Source: Bacteroidales bacterium (GTDB taxonomy: Bacteria > Bacteroidota > Bacteroidia > Bacteroidales > VadinHA17). Taken from it: DNA of 6,338 nucleotides. Position 1 is the first letter of the stretch, and every line of letters begins with the position of its first letter. A model generated the notes under the pieces. The model did no database searches. It was not told where the DNA came from and saw only the letters and a program-made list of their open reading frames with translations. A program made the position numbers and the translations under genes. The DNA lies in contig PMNJ01000120.1 of NCBI GenBank assembly GCA_003162595.1, positions 3,116-9,453 of the forward strand, read 5' to 3'. Below are positions 1 to 6,109 of the stretch, in pieces.

Positions 1-182
1 AGAATGTTGGCTTCAATTGTAACAAGAAACCCGAATTGCTGGAGAGTAAATCTTCCGTTTTCGGTCTTTACAACATCTTTCAGCAGTCGTGTTTTGATGT
101 CAGACTGTCCGAACGATTTTTCTGGTGACAGGAGACTGAGGCAGATTACAAGAATCAGACCTGTTGAAAATAATCTTTTCAT
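1..182 (-). CDS. Secreted protein of unknown function, N-terminal part only (runs off left edge)
   Basis: Reading the minus strand from the ATG at 180-182 gives 60 codons without a stop, up to the window edge. The product starts MKRLFSTGLILVICLSLL, a short basic N-terminus followed by a hydrophobic core. SPEKSFGQS follows, so a signal peptidase I cut near residues 25-26 (SFG|QS) is likely and the protein should be exported. The remaining visible part (DIKTRLLKDVV..GRFTLQQFGFLV) has no motif I recognise. The leader before the ATG is A-rich (AATTAAGAAAAA), as is usual in Bacteroidota, and a good -7 promoter element lies about 85 bp upstream. The gene points away from repeat R1 and is divergent from the aldo/keto reductase gene. 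The signal peptide and start make it a convincing gene; the function is unknown because most of it lies outside the window. Confidence 0.7.
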   Translation of the reverse strand, partial: MKRLFSTGLILVICLSLLSPEKSFGQSDIKTRLLKDVVKTENGRFTLQQFGFLVTIEANI

Positions 183-265
183 TTTTTCTTAATTGGTCAT
201 TAATTGTTTATGGTTGACTTAATGCTGCATAATCACTTCCCAGAATAAAAAATGTTCCGGTATTT

Positions 266-273
266 CAAATTTA
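266..273 (-). promoter_or_regulatory. Candidate -7 promoter element for the left-edge secreted protein gene
   Basis: On the minus strand this reads TAAATTTG, an exact match to the Bacteroidota -7 consensus TAnnTTTG. It lies about 85 bp before the ATG at 180-182. I see no TTTG-like -33 element at the usual 19-21 bp spacing, so support rests on the -7 box and its position alone. Confidence 0.35.
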
Positions 274-353
274 ATATTTTACATTTGACCTTATCACAGA
301 TGCAAGACTTTTTTAAAAAAAAAAGTAACAAATGATTGCAAAAGCAGGACACC

Positions 354-475
354 TTGACCACGTCTGGCCGGTTCAATTGCAATTATCATATATATTTTAG
401 CAACAAGCACTTAATTCCGGCCAAGGATGGTTAATTTACTCTGGCATGGGGTGGACAAGGGCACTGGCTTTTCCA
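354..475 (+). repeat. Interspersed repeat copy R1 (IS21-like end motifs, outer copy)
   Basis: First of six related, same-orientation repeats. The inverted end motif is at 354-373 (TTGACCACGTCTGGCCGGTT) and the direct motif at 411-437 (TTAATTCCGGCCAAGGATGG, then TTAATTT). The outer edges of the two CCGG motifs are about 55 bp apart. The 41-bp tail ends with GGGCACTGGCTTTTCCA at 459-475. The 43 bases 433-475 match R6 (6191-6233) at 42 positions. The spacer resembles R4 more (shared CAATTA..CATA..AGCAACAAG). The rest of the gene-free stretch 183-566 holds the promoter noted at 266-273, an A-tract near 311-325 and a weak inverted repeat CTGTA/TACAG at 491-507; I see no gene in it. Origin from IS21-family ends is inferred from the iterated TGGTCAA..CTCCGG pattern; no transposase is nearby. 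Confidence 0.75.
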
Positions 476-566
476 CTATAATAACTAGATCTGTAATAAA
501 AATACAGTTCCTGACGACAGTATAATTCTTTATTTAGCTACATTAGATTCATCAAAAATTAATTAA

Positions 567-1541
567 ATGGGGAATATGAATAATTTAAGTCATTTGGGAC
601 GCACCGATATCATGGTGACCCCAATAGGGCTTGGTTGTTGGCAATTCAGCAAACAAAAAAACATGGCAGGGAAATATTGGCCCGCACTTGAAGATGACCT
701 CATTAACAAGGTCATTTCCCTTTCCATTGAAGGAGGAATTAACTGGTTTGATACAGCAGAAATATATGGTAACGGGGCTTCAGAAAAAGCTCTTTCAAAA
801 GGCCTGCAGGCTGCTGGGAAAAAACCGGGTGAGGTTATTATAGCCACAAAATGGTGGCCTATGTTTCGTTTCGCTTCAAATATTCGCAAGACCATTGACG
901 ATCGGATCAGGGCATTGGCGCCATATCCTATAGACCTGTACCAGGTTCACCAGCCGTGGAGCTTCTCTAGCGAAAAGAGTGAAATGACGGTTATGGCTGA
1001 AATATTTGACAAAAAGCTTATCAAATGCATTGGGGTAAGCAATTTTTCGGCGAAGGAGATGAAGCACTCTTGGGAGACACTCAATAAAGCGGGAATACCG
1101 CTTGCATCAAACCAGGTCAAGTACAATCTCCTCGACCGCAAGATAGAATCGAATGGCGTAATGGACCTTGCAAAAAAACTAGGTATTTCCATCATTGCAT
1201 ACTCACCACTTGCACAGGGCCTGGTGACTGGTAAGTTTCATGATAATCCGGAACTACTCAAAAACATCGGACTAAGAAAATACAGCTCGCAGTTCAAACC
1301 GGAAGGACTCGAGAAAAGCCGGCAGGTGATAATGCTGGTAAAGGAACTTGCCTTTAAGTACAATGTGACACCATCACAGGTGGCACTCAATTGGCTCATC
1401 AATTATCATGGTGATACAGTTGTTGCAATCCCTGGGGCAACAAAGGGAATCCATGTAAAGGAGAACACAGGTTCGATGTCGTTCAGGCTTTCCGACGAAG
1501 ATATGATGAGGCTGGATAATGAGAGTTCAATATTCAAATAA
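567..1541 (+). CDS. Aldo/keto reductase (NADPH-dependent oxidoreductase)
   Basis: A 324-residue protein of the aldo/keto reductase superfamily: a single (beta/alpha)8 barrel that reduces aldehyde or ketone groups with NAD(P)H in the cytoplasm. The catalytic tetrad is complete: Asp62 and Tyr67 in FDTAEIYGNG, Lys95 in ATKWW and His128 in YQVHQPW. Cofactor-side motifs are also present: GVSNF (156-160), SNQVKYN (181-187), AYSPLAQGLVTGK (211-223) and IPGATKGIHVKEN (288-300). The length is normal for the family and the ends look natural, so the gene is probably functional. The ATG at 567 is used; a second ATG at 576 (residue 4) is possible because neither has a clear ribosome site. It is the only full-length plus-strand gene in the window and stands alone between R1 and R2, so its neighbours do not point to a substrate. 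The overall type resembles the COG0667 (Tas-like) branch; the exact substrate cannot be told. Confidence 0.93.
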   Translation: MGNMNNLSHLGRTDIMVTPIGLGCWQFSKQKNMAGKYWPALEDDLINKVISLSIEGGINWFDTAEIYGNGASEKALSKGLQAAGKKPGEVIIATKWWPMFRFASNIRKTIDDRIRALAPYPIDLYQVHQPWSFSSEKSEMTVMAEIFDKKLIKCIGVSNFSAKEMKHSWETLNKAGIPLASNQVKYNLLDRKIESNGVMDLAKKLGISIIAYSPLAQGLVTGKFHDNPELLKNIGLRKYSSQFKPEGLEKSRQVIMLVKELAFKYNVTPSQVALNWLINYHGDTVVAIPGATKGIHVKENTGSMSFRLSDEDMMRLDNESSIFK

Positions 1542-1668
1542 TTGTGCAATTACAAAATGTGTCAAAACGCCCCATTTTTGTCCAGAACCTTGTACAAAAT
1601 TAGCGACAAAAAGACTCTTATATTTTGGTTTTGTAATTGTTTGATTTTGTTCAAAATCCATCCTTCTC
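1542..1668. other. Intergenic region with nested inverted repeats, function unknown
   Basis: Directly after the reductase stop codon are several complementary pairs: AATTG/CAATT at 1540-1551, an exact 11-bp pair CAATTACAAAA (1547-1557) with TTTTGTAATTG (1629-1639), and TTTTTGTC (1575-1582) with GACAAAAA (1605-1612). A transcript could fold into a long outer stem enclosing a smaller hairpin. It is not a classical terminator: the stems are AT-rich and no U-run follows directly. Possible roles are a weak bidirectional terminator, an operator or the remains of another element. Short open frames on both strands here have no recognisable product. Confidence 0.3.
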
Positions 1669-1790
1669 TGACCACCTCAAAATCCGGTCTGATAACACTT
1701 AACATACAAAAGGAAACAACAATTTTATAACTCCGGATATCGTCAGTCAATTTATCGGGCCAATGATGATCTAGGTTAAAGGTTTTACCA
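1669..1790 (+). repeat. Interspersed repeat copy R2 (degenerate)
   Basis: The inverted end motif TGACCACCTCAAAATCCGG is at 1669-1687 and the direct motif, more worn (ACTCCGGATATCGTCAGTCAA), at 1730-1750. The spacer from CCGG to CCGG has the same length as in R3 and R6 (54 bases from TCCGGTCTGA to ACTCCGG). The tail to 1790 is recognisable but mutated and ends GGTTTTACCA. The stretch 1791-1922 beyond it is AT-rich, with small palindromes (ATTTCGAAAT near 1850, AATATT pairs near 1858-1876) and no gene. Confidence 0.65.
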
Positions 1791-1922
1791 TTAAAGAAAA
1801 GGCGCCGGGTATTTGGAAAAACAGCTGATTGTAATCTAATTATCCTTGAAATTTCGAAATATTGATTAAAATATTAAAATCTATAACATGTTTATTCTCT
1901 GCAATATTTAGAGGGCGAAAAT

Positions 1923-2834
1923 TTAATTCTCACCTTTCCCATGAACAGACTGTTTGAGTTTGAAAAAATCCCATATCACTTCGCTTGCACTCGCATCCAT
2001 ATTTCCTACTTTCCCAATCCAGTCATGTCCGCCGTTTATGACAGAATAGAGCTATACCTGATTTCCCTTCAATCCTCTTGTGTATTTTGTAGAAATAACA
2101 TAACTTTTATCATTTAAACCGATATGCGGAAGAGTATCTACCGATACTTTTGTACAATTGTTTTTTCTGACAAAAAAATCAAAAGTTGTCGGCACAGAAT
2201 AATAAATACCATAGCCTTGTCGGTCATAAATATCACCATTCCACCATGTTATTTTATCGTTAGTTCCATTGATCATAAACACAGGGATAGGTACAGATGA
2301 ATTGCACGAATCGAAGACAGTTTTCATCATGCATCCTACAACTGGTGCCACTGCCTTAAATAAATCAGGTTTTTTGCAAGCCAGCATAATACACATATCT
2401 CCGCCATTAGACATTCCTGTCGCAAATGTCTCATTTGGGTTAAATCCATATTCGGATTGCAGATGTTTTGTCAGAATAGTCAAAAACTTAACATCGTCCA
2501 CCTTCTCGTTTCTGTGGAATGAATAACCGACCTGCCAGAAGGTATTTCCTGAACTATCAACAAGACCTTGAGGGTAGCAGACTGCAAAACCATTTTTATC
2601 GGCAACCAAGTTAAGCCCTGTAAAATTCATAAAGGCATTTGCATTATCGGTATATCCATGAAGTGCTATAACCAAAGGTGAATTAAATCTTATGCCTTTA
2701 GGAATGTATAAAATATATTCCCGCTTTTTCCCTTCTACTTCAATATTAAGTTTTTTCAATGTTGAGCTACTATTGCTATACTTGCATCCAGAAGTAAAAA
2801 TGCAAATGGCGAGAAAAAAATATTTTATGTTCAT
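1923..2834 (-). pseudogene. LpqC-type alpha/beta-hydrolase esterase lipoprotein, interrupted by an in-frame amber codon
   Basis: The ATG at 2832-2834 opens a 260-codon frame that stops at TAG (2052-2054); the same frame then continues for 42 sense codons to TAA at 1923-1925. The N-terminus MNIKYFFLAICIFTSGC has a lipobox (TSGC, Cys17), so the product should be a lipoprotein. The body fits the PHB-depolymerase/feruloyl-esterase-like family (COG3509, LpqC): HGYTDNA after the first strands (59-65), nucleophile Ser142 in GMSNG, and the acid Asp193 in NGTND. The third triad residue lies beyond the amber, in INGGHDW (His270), followed by NMDASASEVIWDFF, the usual family C-terminus. The unread part is therefore real coding sequence, and the 260-residue product would lack its catalytic histidine. 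In relatives the amber position is usually hydrophobic and plausibly Trp (TGG to TAG). The gene lies between R2 and R3. It is either a recent pseudogene or a gene needing amber read-through; I favour the first. Confidence 0.88.
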
Positions 2835-2892
2835 TAAAAGGCATTTATTCGTTTGTATTCCAAAACTGTAATAACATTTATATGAAATTAAT

Positions 2893-2900
2893 CAAATATA
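2893..2900 (-). promoter_or_regulatory. Candidate -7 promoter element for the esterase gene
   Basis: The minus strand reads TATATTTG, an exact TAnnTTTG match, about 59 bp before the esterase ATG. No convincing TTTG -33 box is seen at 19-21 bp; TTTG copies occur upstream at other spacings. It lies just outside the left end of repeat R3, so the repeat would sit immediately upstream of this promoter. Confidence 0.35.
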
Positions 2901-2920
2901 TATAAGAGCCAAACAATAAA

Positions 2921-3005
2921 ATCGCAAACATAATCGGTCTGATTTCACCGAACATCCAAAACAAAATAAGAATCATTTAACTCCGGGTTGGGGTGGTCAG
3001 ATTTT
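2921..3005 (+). repeat. Interspersed repeat copy R3 (left part only, tail missing)
   Basis: R3 has a degenerate inverted end (ATCGCAAACATAATCGG, 2921-2937), the spacer beginning CGGTCTGATTTCACC that is nearly identical in R6, and the direct motif TTAACTCCGGGTTGGGGTGG followed by TCAG (2977-3000). The 54-base CCGG-to-CCGG distance is kept. After GGTGGTCAG the similarity stops: the 41-bp tail seen in R1, R4, R5 and R6 is absent, and the glycosylase stop codon follows within about 12 bp. The break is at nearly the same motif where R5 begins. Confidence 0.65.
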
Positions 3006-3011
3006 TGTTTT

Positions 3012-3479
3012 TTACTTCATATCTCCTGTAATATGAAACGAAGATTTTAATTTAATTTTTTCCCATGATTCTATCTCTCCATCTATTATTCTGAAAAGAG
3101 GATGTGCATCAATTTTAATTCTACGGGATAACTTGTGAAATCGTTCCGGATCTCTTGTTTCCAGCTTCCTTAGCAAAAGTTCCATTTCAAATTTCATTTG
3201 CTTGTCAGTTACGGTTAATTTAGTTGGTATAAAGTTCAAATTGACTTTATTCTTATTGAAATTATATCCTCTTTCCAATGAATTTTCATGAATAGAAGTC
3301 AAATATTGGTTAATGCAACCAACCGCATTCCCAGAATTTTTAAATCGGTTCAGTTGCGGGTGATTCTTATATCCTTTTGTCTTGCCTTCCAGAACTTGTT
3401 TTGCCAATAATGATTCTCTCCAAAGAGCCACTAATCCCTTTGCATCAAGGTATTTTGGATGTAAAGACCAGATTCTCAA
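3012..3479 (-). CDS. Pyrimidine dimer DNA glycosylase / endonuclease V-like protein
   Basis: A 155-residue protein that I place in the Pyr_excise family (Pfam PF03013). Its T4 endonuclease V relatives nick DNA at UV-induced cyclobutane dimers through a glycosylase/AP-lyase reaction. The evidence is the characteristic bacterial opening MRIWSLHPKYLDAKGLVALW, then GKTKGYKNHPQLNRF (33-47) and ERGYNFN (69-75, compare RGFNI in T4 EndoV), and a normal end near HPLFRI..GEIESWEKI. Length is typical. The start codon is TTG (3477-3479): an in-frame TAG lies 15 bp upstream and the family begins exactly at this residue. The codon may be an original ATG that mutated, giving weak expression. T4 EndoV works through its N-terminal Thr amine; Arg2 here would normally block Met removal, so the chemistry in this branch is uncertain. 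It lies 18 bp after the epimerase remnant on the same strand, suggesting an old operon, and its 3' end abuts repeat R3. Confidence 0.78.
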   Translation of the reverse strand: MRIWSLHPKYLDAKGLVALWRESLLAKQVLEGKTKGYKNHPQLNRFKNSGNAVGCINQYLTSIHENSLERGYNFNKNKVNLNFIPTKLTVTDKQMKFEMELLLRKLETRDPERFHKLSRRIKIDAHPLFRIIDGEIESWEKIKLKSSFHITGDMK

Positions 3480-3497
3480 TTGTGTATTCTTCTATTA

Positions 3498-3632
3498 CTA
3501 AAGTTCGAATTGTTTCAGAGCACTTTCCAAATTTGGATATTTAAAAACAAAACCTGAATTCCTAATTTTATCGGATGATATTATGCTTCCACTTATTATC
3601 ATTTCAGAAAAGGTGTTACAATACAATCCCAT
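3498..3632 (-). pseudogene. C-terminal remnant of a TIGR01777-type (YfcH-like) NAD-dependent epimerase
   Basis: On the minus strand, 44 codons from an ATG at 3630-3632 to TAG at 3498-3500 encode FSEMIISGSIISSDKIRNSG, then FVFKYPNLESALK. This matches the conserved end (DUF1731) of TIGR01777 short-chain dehydrogenase-like epimerases, whose C-terminus has the pattern GEMxEMxLxSxRVxxxKxxxxGFxFxYPxLExAL. The Rossmann domain and roughly the first 250 residues are missing: an in-frame TGA lies two codons upstream and the next gene's stop codon is only about 55 bp away. The rest was therefore deleted, not frameshifted in place. The ATG is fortuitous, and the fragment is unlikely to make a working product. 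Recognition is from memory of the family pattern. Confidence 0.7.
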
Positions 3633-3686
3633 TATTCAACGATCAACAAGAAATTGATTCTTGCAAATAAATAGTTTCCAGTTATT

Positions 3687-4079
3687 CTATATTTTGCTAG
3701 CGATAAAATATGTTATACCAGAAATGGAAGCTGCCAGCAGAGTTCCCCAGATTAAATCCACTAAAGTTACTAATAAAGGCCAGTCTTTTATAGTGGTCAG
3801 GTTAGTTAAATCGTAAGTTGCATAAGTTATAAGACCAAATAATGCACCAAAGAGGATTGCATGGACCCAAGAATGTTTCTCAACAGCCGGCGAAATGACA
3901 AATATTACCAACCCGGCAATAAACAACAGATAGAAGATAATAGCAGCAAACTAATTAATATCTGGTTTCATCAAAAAACCGATTTGTTGCTGATAAAACT
4001 TTTTAGCTACAAGTATTAGCCAAGCCATATCAATTGCAAAAAATATCGGTAAGGCGATTAAAAATAATTTTAAAAACAT
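3687..4079 (-). pseudogene. DUF2177 family membrane protein gene with an in-frame amber codon
   Basis: The ATG at 4077-4079 starts 42 codons (MFLKLFLIALPIFFAIDMAW to GFLMKPDIN) that end at TAG (3951-3953); the same frame then runs 87 more codons to TAG at 3687-3689. Total length (130 residues) and content fit DUF2177 (PF09945), a small integral membrane family of unknown function. Four hydrophobic segments lie near residues 3-25, 44-62, 73-90 and 102-127. The signature YATYDLTNL..KDWPLLVT..DLIWG is at 86-112. The amber (codon 43) sits after PDIN, where relatives commonly have Trp (NW..), so TGG to TAG is likely. Internal initiation at a TTG (3924-3926) would give 79 residues without the first helix, which seems unlikely to work. 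Members of this family often sit beside photolyase, TIGR01777 and related light/oxidative-stress genes, which fits the neighbours. Confidence 0.8.
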
Positions 4080-4151
4080 TTAAACATTTTTTTTGATTAA
4101 ACTATAATAAAATCAATCAAATTTGGCCAGATATGCAAAAGCCGAGTTTAA

Positions 4152-4271
4152 CGACTACTTCAAAAGCGGGACATATTTCAATTAACATACATTTCAAAGC
4201 AACAAGATTTTAACTCCAGGTTGGGTGGTCAATTAATTCTGTCCAAATATGGTCAGGGGCAATGGTTTTCC
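4152..4271 (+). repeat. Interspersed repeat copy R4
   Basis: The inverted end CGACTACTTCAAAAGCGGG is at 4152-4170. The spacer (CAATTAACATAC..AAAGCAACAAG) is closest to R1, and the direct motif TTAACTCCAGGTTGGGTGG, then TCAA, begins at 4210. The tail is of the R5 type (TTCTGTCCAAATATGGTCAG, then GGGCAATGGTTTTCC). The CCGG-equivalent spacing is 56. R4 separates the DUF2177 gene's 5' side from the 3' end of the M1 peptidase fragment. Nothing gene-like is seen in 4272-4327. Confidence 0.7.
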
Positions 4272-4327
4272 TAGAACTAAAAGTAAGACAAATAAATTCT
4301 TTTGCGAACTTTACTTGGTTCAGAATC

Positions 4328-5644
4328 TTATTTGCTTACCCAGGTATTATTCGTTTCATCGGCATCCACAAAAATGCCAGTATCCAATAACAAAGATTTT
4401 ACTTTCTTTTTTGTCTGGATTTTTATCACACAGAACATTTGATTGTTTTTCCATACAACAGGGGTTTGATGAATCTCTTCCCTTGGACCATCGTTATATA
4501 AGACCTTAAGTGCAAAAGGAACTACCATACCACCAATATTGTCAATAGTAACAGAGTATCCTTTATCGGATTTATTTACTTCCCTTATACTGAGATCGAT
4601 ATAATTATGTGAGAAAAACCAATTATTCCAGAACCAGTTCAGGTTTTGCCCTGAAGCAGTATTGAATGAATAAAAGAAGTCCCAGGGAATCGGATGTTTT
4701 CCATGCCAGGTATCCATATAGAAATGCAGACATTTCTTAAATATTTCGTCATCTAACATATCCTTTAAGGCCAGGTACCCCAAGGCAGGTTTACCATATT
4801 CATTCGCTGCTGCTCCGTAATAAGAGATTGCTGATGTAACAATGGGCAAATCGCTGTTCCAACCTTGAATACTCCACCATTTTATACCATCTATAAACAT
4901 TTTTTCGGCCTTTTCAACACTATAATCCGCCCGGCCTATAAGCAATGCAAATGCTGTGGCCCAACCTTCATCCATAAAACCATATTGGGTTTCATTTATA
5001 CCCATATAGAAAGGCATATATGTATGAGATATTTCATGTTCAACATAATTTTTTGAAATTATAGTGTCTTTAAAGGATGGATCATTTACCATCATTGGGT
5101 ATTCCATACCTGCATAACCCTGAATTATTATCATTTTTTCATAAGGATAAGGAATTCCAGGCCAGTTTTGGGAAAACCACTCCACCGCAAATTTCCCATA
5201 TCTTACCATACTGTGAAAGTCCGTTGCTGTATCACAGAATGCAGCCTGGACTGAGGCCCTTCTTTTTGTCTTGTCGTCTACTACAATACTGGATGCATCC
5301 CAGTTATAATGATCACTTATTGCAAGGGTCATGTCAGTGACATTATTCACTTTCCATTTCCAGGTATTCATTGAATTTTGCCTGGTTATATTTTTTGAGG
5401 ACCAGTCTTCTTTTGTCACGATGTGAAAGATTGAATCTGAGACCATGGATTTGAACAATTTATTTGCATAAACAGGTTGCAATATATCATTACCATTAAG
5501 TAGAGTACCAGTTGCCCAAACAACATAGTTTTTTGGCACCTGTACATTCAAAGTATAATCATTAAAATCGTTGTAGAACTCAAAAAAGTCATCAAATTCT
5601 CTCCATTCCCATCCCTGGTAGTCATCATAAACGGCAATGGGTGG
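4328..5644 (-). pseudogene. M1-family (gluzincin) metallopeptidase, truncated at its 5' end by repeat R5
   Basis: About 437 codons remain, ending at a natural TAA (4328-4330). Counting from the TTG at 5549-5551, the catalytic core is intact: GMEYP (148-152, the M1 exopeptidase motif variant), the zinc site HEISH (172-176) with the third ligand Glu195 in GFMDEGWA, and a likely catalytic Tyr252 in ANEYGKPALGYL. A C-terminal beta domain ends in DADETNNTW. The frame and the similarity continue upstream of that TTG (IAVYDDYQGWEW, then FDDFFEFYNDFNDYTL, a typical M1 N-domain stretch) to 5636-5641, where repeat R5 begins. An in-frame TGA within R5 (5645-5647) closes the frame. The signal peptide and most of the N-terminal domain are absent, whereas relatives are usually 600 residues or more. 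TTG 5549 is not a credible native start. A non-functional fragment is the best reading. Confidence 0.85.
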
Positions 5645-5689
5645 TCAATATATTTCGGCCAAATAGGGGCAGGGCCACTGGTTTTTCAA
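5640..5689 (+). repeat. Interspersed repeat copy R5 (right part only)
   Basis: R5 begins at GGTGGTCAATATATTTCGGC and ends GGGCCACTGGTTTTTCAA. It contains the direct motif and tail but lacks the inverted end, the spacer and the CCGG before GGTGGTCA. Its left edge is the breakpoint of the M1 peptidase gene. The middle (CGGCCAAATAGGGGCAGGG) is closest to R4. R5 complements R3, which ends at the same GGTGGTCA motif. Confidence 0.65.
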
Positions 5690-5703
5690 CCTAGTAGAGT
5701 TTT

Positions 5704-5964
5704 TTATTTTTTTGCTGTGGATTTTACAGACTGAATCCTAAAAGACCTACCAAGTTTTTCCAATATTTTGCTGATTGCTCTAACTCTTTTGGCAGGGGCT
5801 TCCATGCTTATATTCAGGTACTTTTCAAGATCAACAGTAAGTTGTTTCGATACAACAAGCAAATCAATAGCTAATTCATACGGTTGCCATTTCATATTAA
5901 CTTTATTCTTTCGGGCGAGCTTAACATCCGTTTCAATATCCCTTAACTGTCTCTCATCATTCAT
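5704..5964 (-). CDS. Small basic helical protein of unknown function (86 aa)
   Basis: I choose the ATG at 5962-5964 (MNDERQLRDIETDVKLARKN); an in-frame ATG at 6007-6009 would add MAGIYYFYLVVKIIY, which looks like translated leader. The product is rich in Lys/Arg (19) over Asp/Glu (11) and looks all-helical. A first helix spans about 2-20, a second, more hydrophobic one 28-51 (YELAIDLLVVSKQLTVDLEKYL), and a conserved-looking basic end follows (EAPAKRVRAISKILEK, then LGRSFRIQSVKSTAKK). There is no transmembrane segment or signal peptide. The basic C-terminus would fit nucleic-acid binding, as in small Bacteroidota histone-like proteins, but I do not recognise a family. It has a clean TAA stop, no lesion, and lies between R5 and R6. 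Upstream, TCTATTTG near 5977-5984 on the minus strand is one base from a -7 box. Confidence 0.65.
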   Translation of the reverse strand: MNDERQLRDIETDVKLARKNKVNMKWQPYELAIDLLVVSKQLTVDLEKYLNISMEAPAKRVRAISKILEKLGRSFRIQSVKSTAKK

Positions 5965-6109
5965 ATAAATAATTTTTACTACCAAATAGAAATAGTAAAT
6001 TCCGGCCAACTGATTTCCGGTACTTACCCTTTTTTATTTATTAATTTTAATTCGTCAGCAACCAAATCTTTTAATCAATTTATGAAAATAGAGATAAAGC
6101 CATCATTCC

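Noticed and set aside
4..192. Plus-strand 62-codon ORF at the left edge
   Set aside because: It is antisense to a better minus-strand reading that has a clear signal peptide and A-rich leader.
338..349. AAAAGCAGGACA before R1 as an extra repeat end (resembles R4 AAAAGCGGGACA)
   Set aside because: R1 already has a better inverted end at 354-373 with the correct spacing to its direct motif, so this is probably a chance match.
590..1195. Minus-strand and alternative-frame ORFs within the reductase gene
   Set aside because: They are shadows of the aldo/keto reductase coding frame, without motifs of their own.
1542..1750. Short ORFs of about 62 codons on both strands between the reductase and R2
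   Set aside because: They overlap inverted repeats and R2, have no recognisable domain, and one starts directly after the reductase stop codon.
2269..2526. Plus-strand 85-codon ORF
   Set aside because: Antisense to the esterase active-site region; no independent support.
3687..3926. A complete 79-residue DUF2177 protein starting at TTG 3924
   Set aside because: The family N-terminus is encoded in the same frame upstream of an amber codon, so the short ORF is a truncated reading.
4249..5340. Three plus-strand ORFs (4249-4509, 4865-5056, 5077-5340)
   Set aside because: Antisense to the M1 peptidase fragment, and the first begins within repeat R4.
5965..6009. The 15-residue N-terminal extension of the small basic protein
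   Set aside because: Its composition (MAGIYYFYLVVKIIY) does not resemble the rest and it translates the likely leader and -7 region; the ATG at 5962-5964 is a better start.
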